DNA from: Thermomonas sp.
Lineage (GTDB): Bacteria > Pseudomonadota > Gammaproteobacteria > Xanthomonadales > Xanthomonadaceae
Reading direction: 5' to 3'
DNA length: 64,000 nucleotides
NCBI GenBank assembly: GCA_016720345.1
Contig: JADKKV010000005.1
Coordinates: forward strand, 1 to 64,000
The translations under genes were made by a program, and so were the position numbers. Of the stretch, positions 39,955 through 48,915 are shown piece by piece; positions within the stretch are counted from its first letter, which is position 1; every line of letters starts with the position of its first letter. The notes below the pieces were generated by a model that saw only the letters and a list, made by a program, of their open reading frames with translations, was not told the DNA's origin and did no database searches.

Positions 39955-41343
39955 ATGGACTGCTGCTACATCGGCATCGACCTCGGCTCGACCACCACCA
40001 AGGCGGTGTTCCTGGACGAGCAGGAACGCATCATGGGCCGCGGCATCACCAACTCGCGCAGCAACTACGAGCTGGCCTGCCAGGTCGCGCGCGAGGAGGC
40101 CGAGATCAACGCCCGCTTCGGCCTGCTGCGGCGCACCCTGGAGGCCAGCGAGCGCATCGGCGAACTGGCGGAGCCGCTGATGGCGGTGCTGGCCTGCAAC
40201 CACGCGCTGGCGCAGCACCTGGAGCAGCTGCAGGCGCTGGATGCCGAATGCCGGGCATGCGCGCAGGCGCACGACCTGCCGGCCACCGAGCAGGCCGGCA
40301 TCGAGCAGGCGCTGGCGCGCATCTTCGCGGCGCTGCGCACGCAGGCCGAGCTCGACTTCTTCCCCGGCAGCGCCGCCGCCAGCGACTTCTTCCGCGACCT
40401 CGCCACCAGCCACTACCTGCAGCAGGCCGAACAGGTCACCCGCGAATTGCCGGTGTCGTTCGACCGCCTGGTCGGGCTGTTCGACGCCGCCATCATCCGG
40501 GTCGAGAACCACAGCTTCGCCGGCCTCTACCGCGAGTACCTCGCCTTCGCCACCCGGCGCGCACTGGCCGACGCGCGCTTCGCGCCGTTCGCCGACGAGA
40601 TCGCCGCCGCCGTCGGCGAGACCGCCGAACGCCGCTTCAACGTGCTCAACACGGTCGGCACCGGCTACGGCCGCCTGACCCTGCCGTTCGCGCGCGAGCA
40701 GATCCGCTCGGAGATCCTGTGCCACGGCCTCGGCGCGCACTACATGTTCCCGGACACCCGCACCGTGCTCGACATCGGCGGCCAGGACACCAAGGCGATC
40801 CAGGTCGACGGCAACGGCATCGTCACCGGCTTCCAGATGAACGACCGCTGCGCCGCCGGCTGCGGCCGCTACCTCGGCTACATCGCCGACGAGATGAGCA
40901 TCGGCGTGCACGAACTCGGGCCGCTGGCGCTGCAGTCGACCAAGCCGGTCAAGATCAACTCGACCTGCACCGTGTTCGCCGGCGCCGAGCTGCGCGAGCT
41001 GATGGCGCTGGGCGAGAAGCGCGAGGACATCCTCGCCGGCCTGCACCGCGCGATCGTGCTGCGCGCGATGTCGCTGCTGGCGCGTTCCGGCGGGGTGGAG
41101 TCGGAATTCACCTTCACCGGCGGCGTCGCCCGCAACCAGGCGGTGACCGGCGCGCTCGAGCACCTGGTGTTCGAGAACTACGGGAAGATGACGATCAACA
41201 TCAGCGCCGACAGCATCTTCACCGGCGCGGTCGGCGCCGCCCTGTTCGCCAAGCGCGACCCCAAGGGCGTGATGTCGGACCTCGAAGTCAGCAAGCTGCC
41301 GGGCAGCAAGGCCTGTGGCCTCGCCGCCGCCTGCCCCGCCTGA
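39955..41343 (+). CDS. bcrA: Benzoyl-CoA reductase ATPase subunit A
   Basis: This ASKHA-fold ATPase (462 residues) has IGIDLGSTTTKAVFLD, TGYGR, LDIGGQDTKAIQVDG, NDRCAAGCGRYL and KINSTCTVFAGAEL. The two cysteines (in CAAGCG and STCTVF) hold the [4Fe-4S] cluster bridged between A and D. The large insertion after residue 40, before TGYGR, is diagnostic of the Thauera/Rhodopseudomonas BcrA/BadF type rather than the shorter BzdP/BzdQ. It couples ATP hydrolysis to low-potential electron transfer. A GAGGAG ribosome-binding site precedes ATG 39955. Confidence 0.95.
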   Translation: MDCCYIGIDLGSTTTKAVFLDEQERIMGRGITNSRSNYELACQVAREEAEINARFGLLRRTLEASERIGELAEPLMAVLACNHALAQHLEQLQALDAECRACAQAHDLPATEQAGIEQALARIFAALRTQAELDFFPGSAAASDFFRDLATSHYLQQAEQVTRELPVSFDRLVGLFDAAIIRVENHSFAGLYREYLAFATRRALADARFAPFADEIAAAVGETAERRFNVLNTVGTGYGRLTLPFAREQIRSEILCHGLGAHYMFPDTRTVLDIGGQDTKAIQVDGNGIVTGFQMNDRCAAGCGRYLGYIADEMSIGVHELGPLALQSTKPVKINSTCTVFAGAELRELMALGEKREDILAGLHRAIVLRAMSLLARSGGVESEFTFTGGVARNQAVTGALEHLVFENYGKMTINISADSIFTGAVGAALFAKRDPKGVMSDLEVSKLPGSKACGLAAACPA

Positions 41344-41355
41344 AGGAGACGCCCC

Positions 41356-42207
41356 ATGTTCCATACCGTCGGTATCGATGTCGGTTGCGATTCGGTCAAG
41401 ACCAGCCTGGTGGCCTTCGACGACGATGGCGGCAACCCGCGCCTGCTGTTCAAGGACCTCGACAAGATCCGCAAGCGCAACGTCAAGGACGTGGTGCGCT
41501 CGGCGTTCGAGCGCGCGCTGCTGCGCGAGGGCCTGTCCGAAGCCGGGATCGCCTACATCGCCACCACCGGCGAGGGCGAGCTGGTCGACTTCCGCACCGG
41601 GCACTTCTTCTCGATGACCGCGCACGCGCGCGGCGCGATCTTCCTGGACCCCGGGGTACGCGCGGTGGTCGACGCCGGCGCCCTGCACGCCAAGGCGATG
41701 GTGGTCGACGAACGCTCGAAGGTGATCGCCTACCGGATGACCTCGCAGTGCGCGTCCGGCTCCGGGCAGTTCCTGGAGAACATCGCGCGCTACCTCGGGG
41801 TGGCGATCGACGACATCGGCGCGCTGTCGCTGCAGGGCGACTCGCCCGAGCAGGTCTCCGGCATCTGCGCGGTGCTGGCGGAAACCGACGTCATCAACAT
41901 GGTCAGCCGCGGCATCAGCACCGCCAACATCCTGCGCGGCATCCACCTGTCGATGGCCAAGCGCCTGATCGGGCTGATGCGCATGATCAAGACCTCCGGC
42001 GACGTGCTGGTGACCGGCGGGCTGGCGCGCAACGCCGGCTTCGTCGCCGCGATGCAGGAACTGGCGGCGCAGGACAAGCGGCTGAAGGCCAACATCGTGG
42101 TGCACCCGGACTCGGTGCACGCGGGCGCGATCGGCGCCGCGCTGTGGGCGGGCTACCGCCACCTGCGGCTGGAGGCACCGGCGCTGGCGCAGCCCGAGGC
42201 CGCCTGA
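41356..42207 (+). CDS. bcrD: Benzoyl-CoA reductase ATPase subunit D
   Basis: The 283-residue ATPase subunit has IDVGCDSVKTSLVAFDD, ATTGEGE, VVDAGALHAKAMVVD, TSQCASGSGQFLENIA, and the second cluster cysteine in SGICAVLAETDVI. It forms the ATP-hydrolysing AD heterodimer with BcrA. It is short compared with BcrA, as in Thauera. AAGGAG precedes ATG 41356. Confidence 0.95.
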   Translation: MFHTVGIDVGCDSVKTSLVAFDDDGGNPRLLFKDLDKIRKRNVKDVVRSAFERALLREGLSEAGIAYIATTGEGELVDFRTGHFFSMTAHARGAIFLDPGVRAVVDAGALHAKAMVVDERSKVIAYRMTSQCASGSGQFLENIARYLGVAIDDIGALSLQGDSPEQVSGICAVLAETDVINMVSRGISTANILRGIHLSMAKRLIGLMRMIKTSGDVLVTGGLARNAGFVAAMQELAAQDKRLKANIVVHPDSVHAGAIGAALWAGYRHLRLEAPALAQPEAA

Positions 42208-43964
42208 TGAGAGAGCACGCCGCCCACGCCATGCCGATCCTGCGCAACCCGCAGGCGCTGGCTGCGGTCGCCCCCAACATCGGCAGCCTGGTGCTCGACA
42301 ACGCCGCCCGCCATGACGGCGCACCGGCATTCGCCGAGCGCGTCGATGGGCGCTACGCCAGCCACAGCTGGCGGCAGTTCGGGGCCGACCTGCTGCGCGT
42401 CGCCGCCTGGCTGGGCCAGCGCGAGCGGGTCGCGTTCGTGGCCGGCAACAGCTACCTGCGGCATGTCGCGGAACTGGCGACGATGGCCGCCGGCGGCGCC
42501 AGCGTGCCGGTGTTCGCCGGCTACCCGGCGGCGCTGATGGGCGAGTTGCTGCGGTTCTCCGATGTCGAGCTGCTGGTCACCGACCAGCCGGACAAGGTGC
42601 TGGCGCTGGATCCGGCGTGCCTGCCGCGGCACCTGCTGGTGCTCGCCGAGCCGCGCCCGTACGACCCGTCCGCCTACCTCGCCGGCGGTGGCCGGATCGA
42701 CCGCATCGGCGCGGTGCTGGCGCGCGAACCGGATGCGGCAAGCCTGGCCCGGGTCGAACGCGAGCTGCGCGCGGTCGCCGCCGGGCAGACCTGCATGATC
42801 ATGTACACCTCGGGCACCAGCGGCTTCCCGAAGGGCGTGCAGCTGACCCACCACAACCTGCTCAGCCAGCAGCAGGCGCTGGCGCAGTGCTGGCAGCCGC
42901 AGCCCGGCCTGCGCATGCTCTGCTACCTGCCGTGGCACCACAGCTTCGGCGGGCTGTTCGAGCGCTTCTTCGCGGTCGCGTTCGGCGGTTGCCTGGCGCT
43001 CGACGACGGCGGCGGCAGGGACGTCGACCGCCTGCTGGAGAACTTCGCCGAAATCCGCCCGCACCTGTTCTTCAGCGTGCCCAAGATCTACCAGGAGATC
43101 GCCGCGCGGGTGCAGGCCAGCGCCGGGGTCGAACGCGCGTTCTTCCATCCCGAACTCAGGTTCGTGTTCACCGCGGCGGCGCCGCTGCCGCTCAGTGCGT
43201 CCGACGTGTTCCGCGCGCACGCGGTGCCGGTGGTCGAAGGCTGGGGCCTGACCGAGACCTCGCCGTGCTGCACGCTGACGCCGTTCAGCCTGGACCGCAC
43301 CCCGGGCGTGGTCGGGCTGCCGATCCCCGGTGTCGAGGTGGCGCTTGCCGCCGACGGCGAGATCCTGGTGCGCGGTGCAAACGTCATGCAGGGCTACTTC
43401 CGCAACCCGGAGGCGACCGCGGCCGCCTTCACCGACGATGGCTGGTTCAGGACCGGCGACATCGGCGAGTTCGGCGCCGAGGGCGTGCGCATCCGGTCGC
43501 GCAAGGAACGCATGTTCAAGCTCAGCAACGGCGAGAAGGTGTTCCCGGCGCAGATCGAGGCGCGCATCCACGCCCGCTGCCAGTTCGTGAAGTACGCCTA
43601 CGTGTTCGGCTCCGGCCAGCGCACCCCGCACCTGCTGGTGTTCCCGAACCAGCAGGCGTTCGAGGGCTGCGGCAGCAGCAACGGGTGCGCCCACCCGAAC
43701 GACGCCGGCCAGCTCGCGCATTGCCTGTCGAACTGCATGGCCGAGATCAACGCGCGCCCGGCCGCCGGCTTCGAGACCATCCGCCGCGCGCTGGTGGTCG
43801 GCCGCGAGCTGAGCATCGACGAGAACGAACTGACCCCGTCGTTCAAGCTGATCCCGAAGCGGATCGAGGAACGCTACGCCGACTGCATCGAGGCGATGGA
43901 ACAGGGCCGCTACGAACACCTGCCGGCGGACGTGTTCGTGCTGGACCTGGAGGAACGCAAGTGA
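42207..43964 (+). CDS. AMP-forming acyl/aryl-CoA synthetase
   Basis: The 585-residue adenylate-forming enzyme has the P-loop MIMYTSGTSGFPKGV, the adenylate motif EGWGLTETSP, the hinge DGWFRTGDIGEF and a C-terminal domain with the lysine motif in SFKLIPKRIEERY. The overall layout is the FACS-like (long-chain) class rather than the shorter benzoate-CoA ligase class. The substrate could be an aromatic acid or a dicarboxylic/alicyclic acid. It starts with a TGATG overlap with bcrD, so it is firmly in the operon. A small cysteine cluster (GCGSSNGCAHP) in the C-terminal domain is unusual. Confidence 0.82.
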   Translation: MREHAAHAMPILRNPQALAAVAPNIGSLVLDNAARHDGAPAFAERVDGRYASHSWRQFGADLLRVAAWLGQRERVAFVAGNSYLRHVAELATMAAGGASVPVFAGYPAALMGELLRFSDVELLVTDQPDKVLALDPACLPRHLLVLAEPRPYDPSAYLAGGGRIDRIGAVLAREPDAASLARVERELRAVAAGQTCMIMYTSGTSGFPKGVQLTHHNLLSQQQALAQCWQPQPGLRMLCYLPWHHSFGGLFERFFAVAFGGCLALDDGGGRDVDRLLENFAEIRPHLFFSVPKIYQEIAARVQASAGVERAFFHPELRFVFTAAAPLPLSASDVFRAHAVPVVEGWGLTETSPCCTLTPFSLDRTPGVVGLPIPGVEVALAADGEILVRGANVMQGYFRNPEATAAAFTDDGWFRTGDIGEFGAEGVRIRSRKERMFKLSNGEKVFPAQIEARIHARCQFVKYAYVFGSGQRTPHLLVFPNQQAFEGCGSSNGCAHPNDAGQLAHCLSNCMAEINARPAAGFETIRRALVVGRELSIDENELTPSFKLIPKRIEERYADCIEAMEQGRYEHLPADVFVLDLEERK

Positions 43965-44884
43965 GCATCCATTACGGCGTCATCGGCACCGGCCCGGTCG
44001 GGCGCGTGTTCGCCGGGCTGCTGCGCCAGGCCGGGCATCGGGTCAGCGTGCTCGCCCATCGCGCGCAGACCCAGCAGATCCTGCAGCGCCGGCCGGTGGT
44101 GGTGAAGGGCAAGCTCGAGGCCTATGCGCAGCTGCAGGACGTGGTGCTGGAAACCGGCGACTTCGTGCGCGCCGCGCCCGACGTGGTCCTGCTCTGCACC
44201 AAGAGCGTGGACAGCGAGCACGTGCTGCGCACCCTGCGCGAGCACGCGCCGAAGCCAGGCATGCTGTTCGTGTCCTGCCAGAACGGCATCGGCACCGAAC
44301 GCGTGATCGAAGCCGTGTTCGGCCGCGAGCGCGCGCTGCGGATCGTGCTCAACATGGGCTGCGACGTGTCCTGCGGCAACGAGGTGATCGTCACCTTCTG
44401 CACCACCCACGTGATGGGCCGCTCGCCGCACGTGGACCCGGCGCGGATCGCGGCGATCGCCGCCGACCTCAAGGACTCCGGGCTGCCGCTGGAACTGCGC
44501 GACGACTGGCGCGAGGACGTGTTCCGCAAGGCGCTGCTGAACGCCTCGCTCGGCAGCATGTGCGCGGTGACGCGCCACTGCATGGGCTGCGTGATGGGCC
44601 AGCCGGAGGCGCGCGCGATGGTCGAGGACATGCTCCGCGAAGGCATGGCGATCTGCAGCGCCGAGGGCATCGAGCTCGGGCCCGACTTCCTCGGCTTCGC
44701 GATGCACTACCTCGACCAGGGTGGCGAGCACCGGCCCTCGATCCTGGTCGACGTCGAGAAGGGCAAGGTCACCGAGAACGAATTCCACTGCGGCGAGCTG
44801 GCCCGGCTCGCGCGCAAGCACGGCGTGGCGGCACCGACGATCCACTTCGTCGACAAGGTGCTGCGTTGCGCGGAGAACGTCTGA
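43961..44884 (+). CDS. ApbA/PanE-type 2-dehydropantoate 2-reductase-like protein
   Basis: The 307-residue NADP-dependent reductase has the N-terminal Rossmann motif IGTGPVGRVFAGLLRQAGH, the conserved lysine in LLCTKSVDSEH, and the C-terminal catalytic segment DDWREDVFRKALLNASLGSMCAVT. The family reduces 2-oxo acids such as ketopantoate. Inside an aromatic-degradation operon its substrate is unclear, and it may act on a hydroxyacyl or oxoacyl intermediate or support CoA supply. The GTG start at 43961 overlaps the previous stop (GTGA). Confidence 0.8.
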   Translation: MSIHYGVIGTGPVGRVFAGLLRQAGHRVSVLAHRAQTQQILQRRPVVVKGKLEAYAQLQDVVLETGDFVRAAPDVVLLCTKSVDSEHVLRTLREHAPKPGMLFVSCQNGIGTERVIEAVFGRERALRIVLNMGCDVSCGNEVIVTFCTTHVMGRSPHVDPARIAAIAADLKDSGLPLELRDDWREDVFRKALLNASLGSMCAVTRHCMGCVMGQPEARAMVEDMLREGMAICSAEGIELGPDFLGFAMHYLDQGGEHRPSILVDVEKGKVTENEFHCGELARLARKHGVAAPTIHFVDKVLRCAENV

Positions 44885-46893
44885 TGCGCGGCTTCCGCAA
44901 CGTTGCCGTGGTCGGCGCCGGCACCATGGGCGCGGCGATCGCGCAGCATTTCCTGATGAAGGGCCTGCAGGTGCACCTGGCCGATGCCAACCAGGCCGGG
45001 CTGGCGCGTGGCCAGGGCCTGGTCGCGGCCTCGCTGGACGAGGCGGTGGCGCGCCGCCTGCTCGATGCCGACGGCCGCGCGGCGACGCTGGCGCGGCTGC
45101 ATCCGACCACCGACCTGGCCGACCTTGCCGGTGTCGACCTGGTGGTCGAGGCGGTGTTCGAGGATCTCGACGTCAAGCGCGCGTTGTTCGCGCAGTTGGA
45201 AGGCATCGTGCGCACGGATTGCGTGCTGGCGACCAACACCTCGTCGTTCCGGGTCGGCGATGTCGCTGCCGGTCTCGCGCATCCCGGCCGCGTGCTCGGC
45301 ACGCACTACTTCTATCACGCCGCCAAGAACAAGCTGGTCGAGCTGATCGCGGGCGAACGCACCGACGCCGCGCTGCTGGCCGAAGTCGAAGCCTTCTACG
45401 CCGGACTCGGCAAGACGCCGATCCGTACCGCGGATGCGCCCGGCTTCGCGGTCAACCGCTTCTTCGTGCCCTGGCTCAACGAGGCGGTGCGCGTCTATGC
45501 CGAGGGTCTCGGCAGCATCCCGACCATCGACGCCGTGGCGCGTGCAGCCTTCGGCGTCGGCATGGGCCCGTTCGCGCTGATGAACGCCACCGGCGTGCCG
45601 ATCGCGCAGCACGCGGCCGAGGGACTGGCGGCCAAGCTCGGCGACTTTTACGCGCCGGCGCCACGGCTGATCGCGCAGGTCGCGGCACGCCAGGACTGGA
45701 ACCTCGACGACCACGCGAGCGTGCACGGTGGACAGGAGCAACCGGAGGCGATCCGCGAACGCCTGCTCGCTGCCGCACTCGGTTGCGCCGCGGCGCTGGT
45801 CAGCGAGGGCGTGTGCAGCGCCACCGACACCGACCTCGGTGCGCGTTCCGGCCTGCGCTGGCCGCGCGGTCCGTTCGAGTTGATGGCGGCGATCGGCCAG
45901 GACGCCATCGCGGGCATGGTCGGCGCGCTGTTCGCCCGCTGGGGCATGCCGCTTCCGACGCTGCCATTCGCAAGCAGCACGCCGATTGCACTCGAGTGGG
46001 TGCAGGCGGAGGTCCACGGCGACACCGGCGTGATCGTGTTCAACCTGCCCGACCGCATGAACGCGCTCGGCGAAGCGGTGATGGCGCAACTGGATGCCGC
46101 ATGGACGCGGCTCGAGGCCGACCCGGCGGTGCGCCGCGTGTTCCTGTGCGGCCGCGGCAAGGCCTTCGTCGCCGGCGCCGACATCAGCTTCTTCCTCGAC
46201 GCCATCGACGGCCACGACCTCGATCGCATCCACGCCTTCACCGTGCGCGGGCAGCAGACGCTCGACCGGATCGCCGCGTCGGCCAAGCCGAGCGTGGCGC
46301 TGCTCGATGGCCTGGCCTTCGGTGGCGGACTCGAACTGGCGCTGGCCTGCCGGTATCGGCTGGGCACGCGCAACACCCTGCTGGCCCTGCCCGAGACCGG
46401 CATCGGCATCTACCCCGGGCTTGGCGGCACCCAGCGCAGCGCGCGCCTGCTCGGCGTCGGCGTGGCCAAGTCGCTGATCGCCACCGGCCGCCGGCTCGAT
46501 GCCGGCAAGGCACTGGACCTCGGGCTGGTCGACGCCGTCATCGAACCACCGCAGCGCTACGCCGATCTCGCGCAGTTGCCGTTGCCGACGCCGCAGTCCG
46601 GTCGCCAGCCGCAGCCGGGACTGGAAGCGGCGTTCGCCGACTATCGCGGCGAGATCGATGCGGCGACGCTGGCGCAGCCGCAGCTCGCGCCGTTCGCGCG
46701 CGAGCTTGCGCGCAAGGCGCCGATCGCGCTCGCCACCGCGATGCGGCTGGTCGACGACGGCCGCGTGCTGCCGCTGGCGGACGCGCTGCAGCTCGAACTC
46801 GACGGCCTGCACGCGATCTTCGCCACCCACGACGCCCGCGCCGGGCTCGCCAGCGTGCTCGACGGCTCGCGCCCGAGCTACGCCGGACACTGA
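44884..46893 (+). CDS. Bifunctional 3-hydroxyacyl-CoA dehydrogenase/enoyl-CoA hydratase
   Basis: The 669-residue fusion carries the dehydrogenase first: NAD loop VAVVGAGTMGAAIAQHF, NTSSFRVGDVA, GTHYFYHAAKNKLVE and FAVNRFFVPWLNE, residues 1-370. The crotonase domain follows (oxyanion motifs GRGKAFVAGADISFF and DGLAFGGGLELALACRY; catalytic EIGIYPGLGG-type segment, residues 385-669). This is the reverse of FadB order. It should hydrate and oxidise the enoyl/hydroxyacyl-CoAs leading from 3-hydroxypimelyl-CoA to 3-oxopimelyl-CoA, and possibly crotonyl-CoA. Starts with a TGATG overlap. Confidence 0.9.
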   Translation: MRGFRNVAVVGAGTMGAAIAQHFLMKGLQVHLADANQAGLARGQGLVAASLDEAVARRLLDADGRAATLARLHPTTDLADLAGVDLVVEAVFEDLDVKRALFAQLEGIVRTDCVLATNTSSFRVGDVAAGLAHPGRVLGTHYFYHAAKNKLVELIAGERTDAALLAEVEAFYAGLGKTPIRTADAPGFAVNRFFVPWLNEAVRVYAEGLGSIPTIDAVARAAFGVGMGPFALMNATGVPIAQHAAEGLAAKLGDFYAPAPRLIAQVAARQDWNLDDHASVHGGQEQPEAIRERLLAAALGCAAALVSEGVCSATDTDLGARSGLRWPRGPFELMAAIGQDAIAGMVGALFARWGMPLPTLPFASSTPIALEWVQAEVHGDTGVIVFNLPDRMNALGEAVMAQLDAAWTRLEADPAVRRVFLCGRGKAFVAGADISFFLDAIDGHDLDRIHAFTVRGQQTLDRIAASAKPSVALLDGLAFGGGLELALACRYRLGTRNTLLALPETGIGIYPGLGGTQRSARLLGVGVAKSLIATGRRLDAGKALDLGLVDAVIEPPQRYADLAQLPLPTPQSGRQPQPGLEAAFADYRGEIDAATLAQPQLAPFARELARKAPIALATAMRLVDDGRVLPLADALQLELDGLHAIFATHDARAGLASVLDGSRPSYAGH

Positions 46894-46904
46894 CAGGGCC
46901 CCGC

Positions 46905-48167
46905 ATGACCGCTTCCGCCACCGGCTTCCGCAACGCCCACGGCGTGGGTGCCTGCTTCGACGACGTGTACCTGCTTGCCGGTGCACGCACCCCGTTCGGC
47001 AAGTTCTGCGGCGCGCTGTCGACGGTGTCGCCGACCGACCTCGGCATCCACGCGGCACGCGCGGCGATCGCGGCGGCCGGCGTCGATGCCGGCGCGATCG
47101 ACCAGACCATCGTCGCCAACATCGGCCAGGCCAGCGCCGACGCCTTCTTCCTGCCCCGCCATATCGGCCTCTACGCCGGCGCGCCGGAGGCGAGCACCGC
47201 GCTGCTGGTGCAACGCATCTGCGGCTCCGGGCTGGAAGTCCTGGCGCAGGCCGCGGAGCAGGTCGCGCTGGGCAAGGCGCAGCTGGTGCTGGGGGTCGGC
47301 ACCGACACCATGAGCCGCTTCCCGCTCGCCTCCTACACCGCGCGCCAGGGCTTCGCGCTCGGCAAGCCGGAGTTCACCGACCTGTTGTGGGAAGCGCTCG
47401 ACGACACCGCCGCGGTGCCGATGGGCCGCACCGCCGACAACCTCGCCGGGCGCTACGGTCTCACCCGCGCCGAGGTCGATGGCTTCGCCCACCAGAGCCA
47501 GGTGCGCTGCGCCGCGGCGCGGGCCGCCGGCTTCTTCGAGGGCGAACTCGCGATGGTGCCCGGCCAGGGCGCCTTCGAAGCCGCGACGCTGAAGCCGCGC
47601 CGCTTCCGCTGCAAGGACAAGGCCGGGCTGGGCGCCGACGAACATCCGCGCACAACCACGCCGGAAGCGCTGGCGAACTTGCCGCACGTGTTCAGCGAAG
47701 CCGGTCCGACCACCGCCGGTTCCGCCTCGGGCATCGTCGATGGTGCCGCCGCGCTGCTGGTCGCATCCGGCGATTTCGTGCGCGCGCACGGACTCGCCCC
47801 GGTCGCGCGGCTGGTCGCGCACGCCTCGGCCGGGGTGGCGCCGGCCTACATGGGCATCGGCCCGGTGCCGGCGGTGCGCGCCACCCTCGCCGCCAGCGGC
47901 ATGACGGCGGACGACATCGGCCGCTTCGAGATCAACGAGGCCTTCGCCGCGCAGTGCCTGGCGGTTGCGCGCGAACTCGGCATCGACGAAGCGCGGCTCA
48001 ACGTCAACGGCGGCGCCATCGCGATCGGCCACCCGCTCGGCGCCACCGGCGTGCGCCTGGCGCTGACCCTGGCGCGAACGCTGGCCCGCGACGACGCCGG
48101 CTTCGGCATCGCCTCGGCCTGCATCGGTGGAGGCCAGGGCACCGCCCTGCTGCTGCAGCGATGCTGA
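46905..48167 (+). CDS. Thiolase (acetyl-CoA acyltransferase), first copy
   Basis: The 420-residue thiolase has the nucleophilic cysteine in VQRICGSGLE, the histidine in NGGAIAIGHPLGATG and the second cysteine in SACIGGGQGTALLL. It cleaves a 3-oxoacyl-CoA with CoA, most likely 3-oxopimelyl-CoA to glutaryl-CoA plus acetyl-CoA, or acetoacetyl-CoA. It follows the fusion gene by 11 bases. The N-terminal extension of about 20 residues is longer than usual; ATG 46905 is the first start in the gap. Confidence 0.92.
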   Translation: MTASATGFRNAHGVGACFDDVYLLAGARTPFGKFCGALSTVSPTDLGIHAARAAIAAAGVDAGAIDQTIVANIGQASADAFFLPRHIGLYAGAPEASTALLVQRICGSGLEVLAQAAEQVALGKAQLVLGVGTDTMSRFPLASYTARQGFALGKPEFTDLLWEALDDTAAVPMGRTADNLAGRYGLTRAEVDGFAHQSQVRCAAARAAGFFEGELAMVPGQGAFEAATLKPRRFRCKDKAGLGADEHPRTTTPEALANLPHVFSEAGPTTAGSASGIVDGAAALLVASGDFVRAHGLAPVARLVAHASAGVAPAYMGIGPVPAVRATLAASGMTADDIGRFEINEAFAAQCLAVARELGIDEARLNVNGGAIAIGHPLGATGVRLALTLARTLARDDAGFGIASACIGGGQGTALLLQRC

Positions 48168-48913
48168 GCCGCTACCGCCAGCGCGTCGCGCTTGTCACCG
48201 GCGCCGGCCGCGGCATCGGCGCGGCGATCGCGCGCCGCCTGCACGATGAAGGCGCCAGCGTGGTGCTGGCCGACCGCGATGGCGATGCCGCCGCCGCGCT
48301 CGCCGCGGAACTCGGTGGCGGGCGCGTGCTCGCGGTCGCGGTGGATGTCACCGCGCGCGCCGGACTCGAGGCGCTGATGGAGCGCATCAAGAGCGATCTC
48401 GGCGGTCTCGATCTGCTGGTCAACAACGCCGGCATCATCCGCGACGGCTGGCTCTCCAGGCTCAGCGAAGCCGACTGGGACAGCGTGCTGGCGGTCAACC
48501 TGAAGGGCCCGTTCCTGTGCTGCCAGGCCGCCCTGCCGCTGCTGCGCGAACGCGCGGGCAGCGCGATCGTCAACATCGCGTCGCGTTCGTGGCTGGGCAA
48601 CCCGGGACAGGCGAACTACGCGGCCAGCAAGGGCGGCGTGGTCAGCCTGACCCGCACGCTGGCACTGGAACTGGCGCGCGACGGCATCCGCGTCAACGCG
48701 GTGGCACCGGGCCTGATCGACACCCCGATGACCCAGGCGATGCCGGGCGAGGCGCGCGAGCGCCTGCTGCGGATGCAGCCAAGCGGGCAGATGGGCGCGC
48801 CCGCCGACATCGCCGCGGCGGTCGCCTTCCTCGGCTCCGCCGATGCCGCCTTCATCAGCGGCCAGGTGCTGCACGTCGACGGCGGCAAGAGCTGCGGCCT
48901 GCTCGGACTCTGA
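48161..48913 (+). CDS. Short-chain dehydrogenase/reductase (FabG-like)
   Basis: The 250-residue SDR has the cofactor motif VTGAGRGIGAAIA, the NNAG motif, the active-site Ser (SRSWLGNPGQ), and the YAASKGG catalytic pair. It ends with VLHVDGGKS. It probably oxidises or reduces a hydroxy/oxoacyl-CoA of the pathway; the substrate is unassigned. It overlaps the thiolase stop by 7 bases. Confidence 0.9.
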   Translation: MLSRYRQRVALVTGAGRGIGAAIARRLHDEGASVVLADRDGDAAAALAAELGGGRVLAVAVDVTARAGLEALMERIKSDLGGLDLLVNNAGIIRDGWLSRLSEADWDSVLAVNLKGPFLCCQAALPLLRERAGSAIVNIASRSWLGNPGQANYAASKGGVVSLTRTLALELARDGIRVNAVAPGLIDTPMTQAMPGEARERLLRMQPSGQMGAPADIAAAVAFLGSADAAFISGQVLHVDGGKSCGLLGL

Positions 48914-48915
48914 CC

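Noticed and set aside
39955-42207. Azoarcus-type Bzd benzoyl-CoA reductase.
   Set aside because: The large ATPase subunit has the long insertion of BcrA/BadF, and subunit lengths fit the Thauera/Rhodopseudomonas type.
37516-42207. Class II, tungsten-dependent (BamB-I) benzoyl-CoA reductase.
   Set aside because: No Bam-type genes are present; the subunits are of the ATP-dependent class I family.
39886-47058. Long minus-strand frames opposite bcrA, bcrD, the ligase and the fusion gene.
   Set aside because: They are shadows of overlapping, well-recognised plus-strand genes with continuous start/stop coupling.
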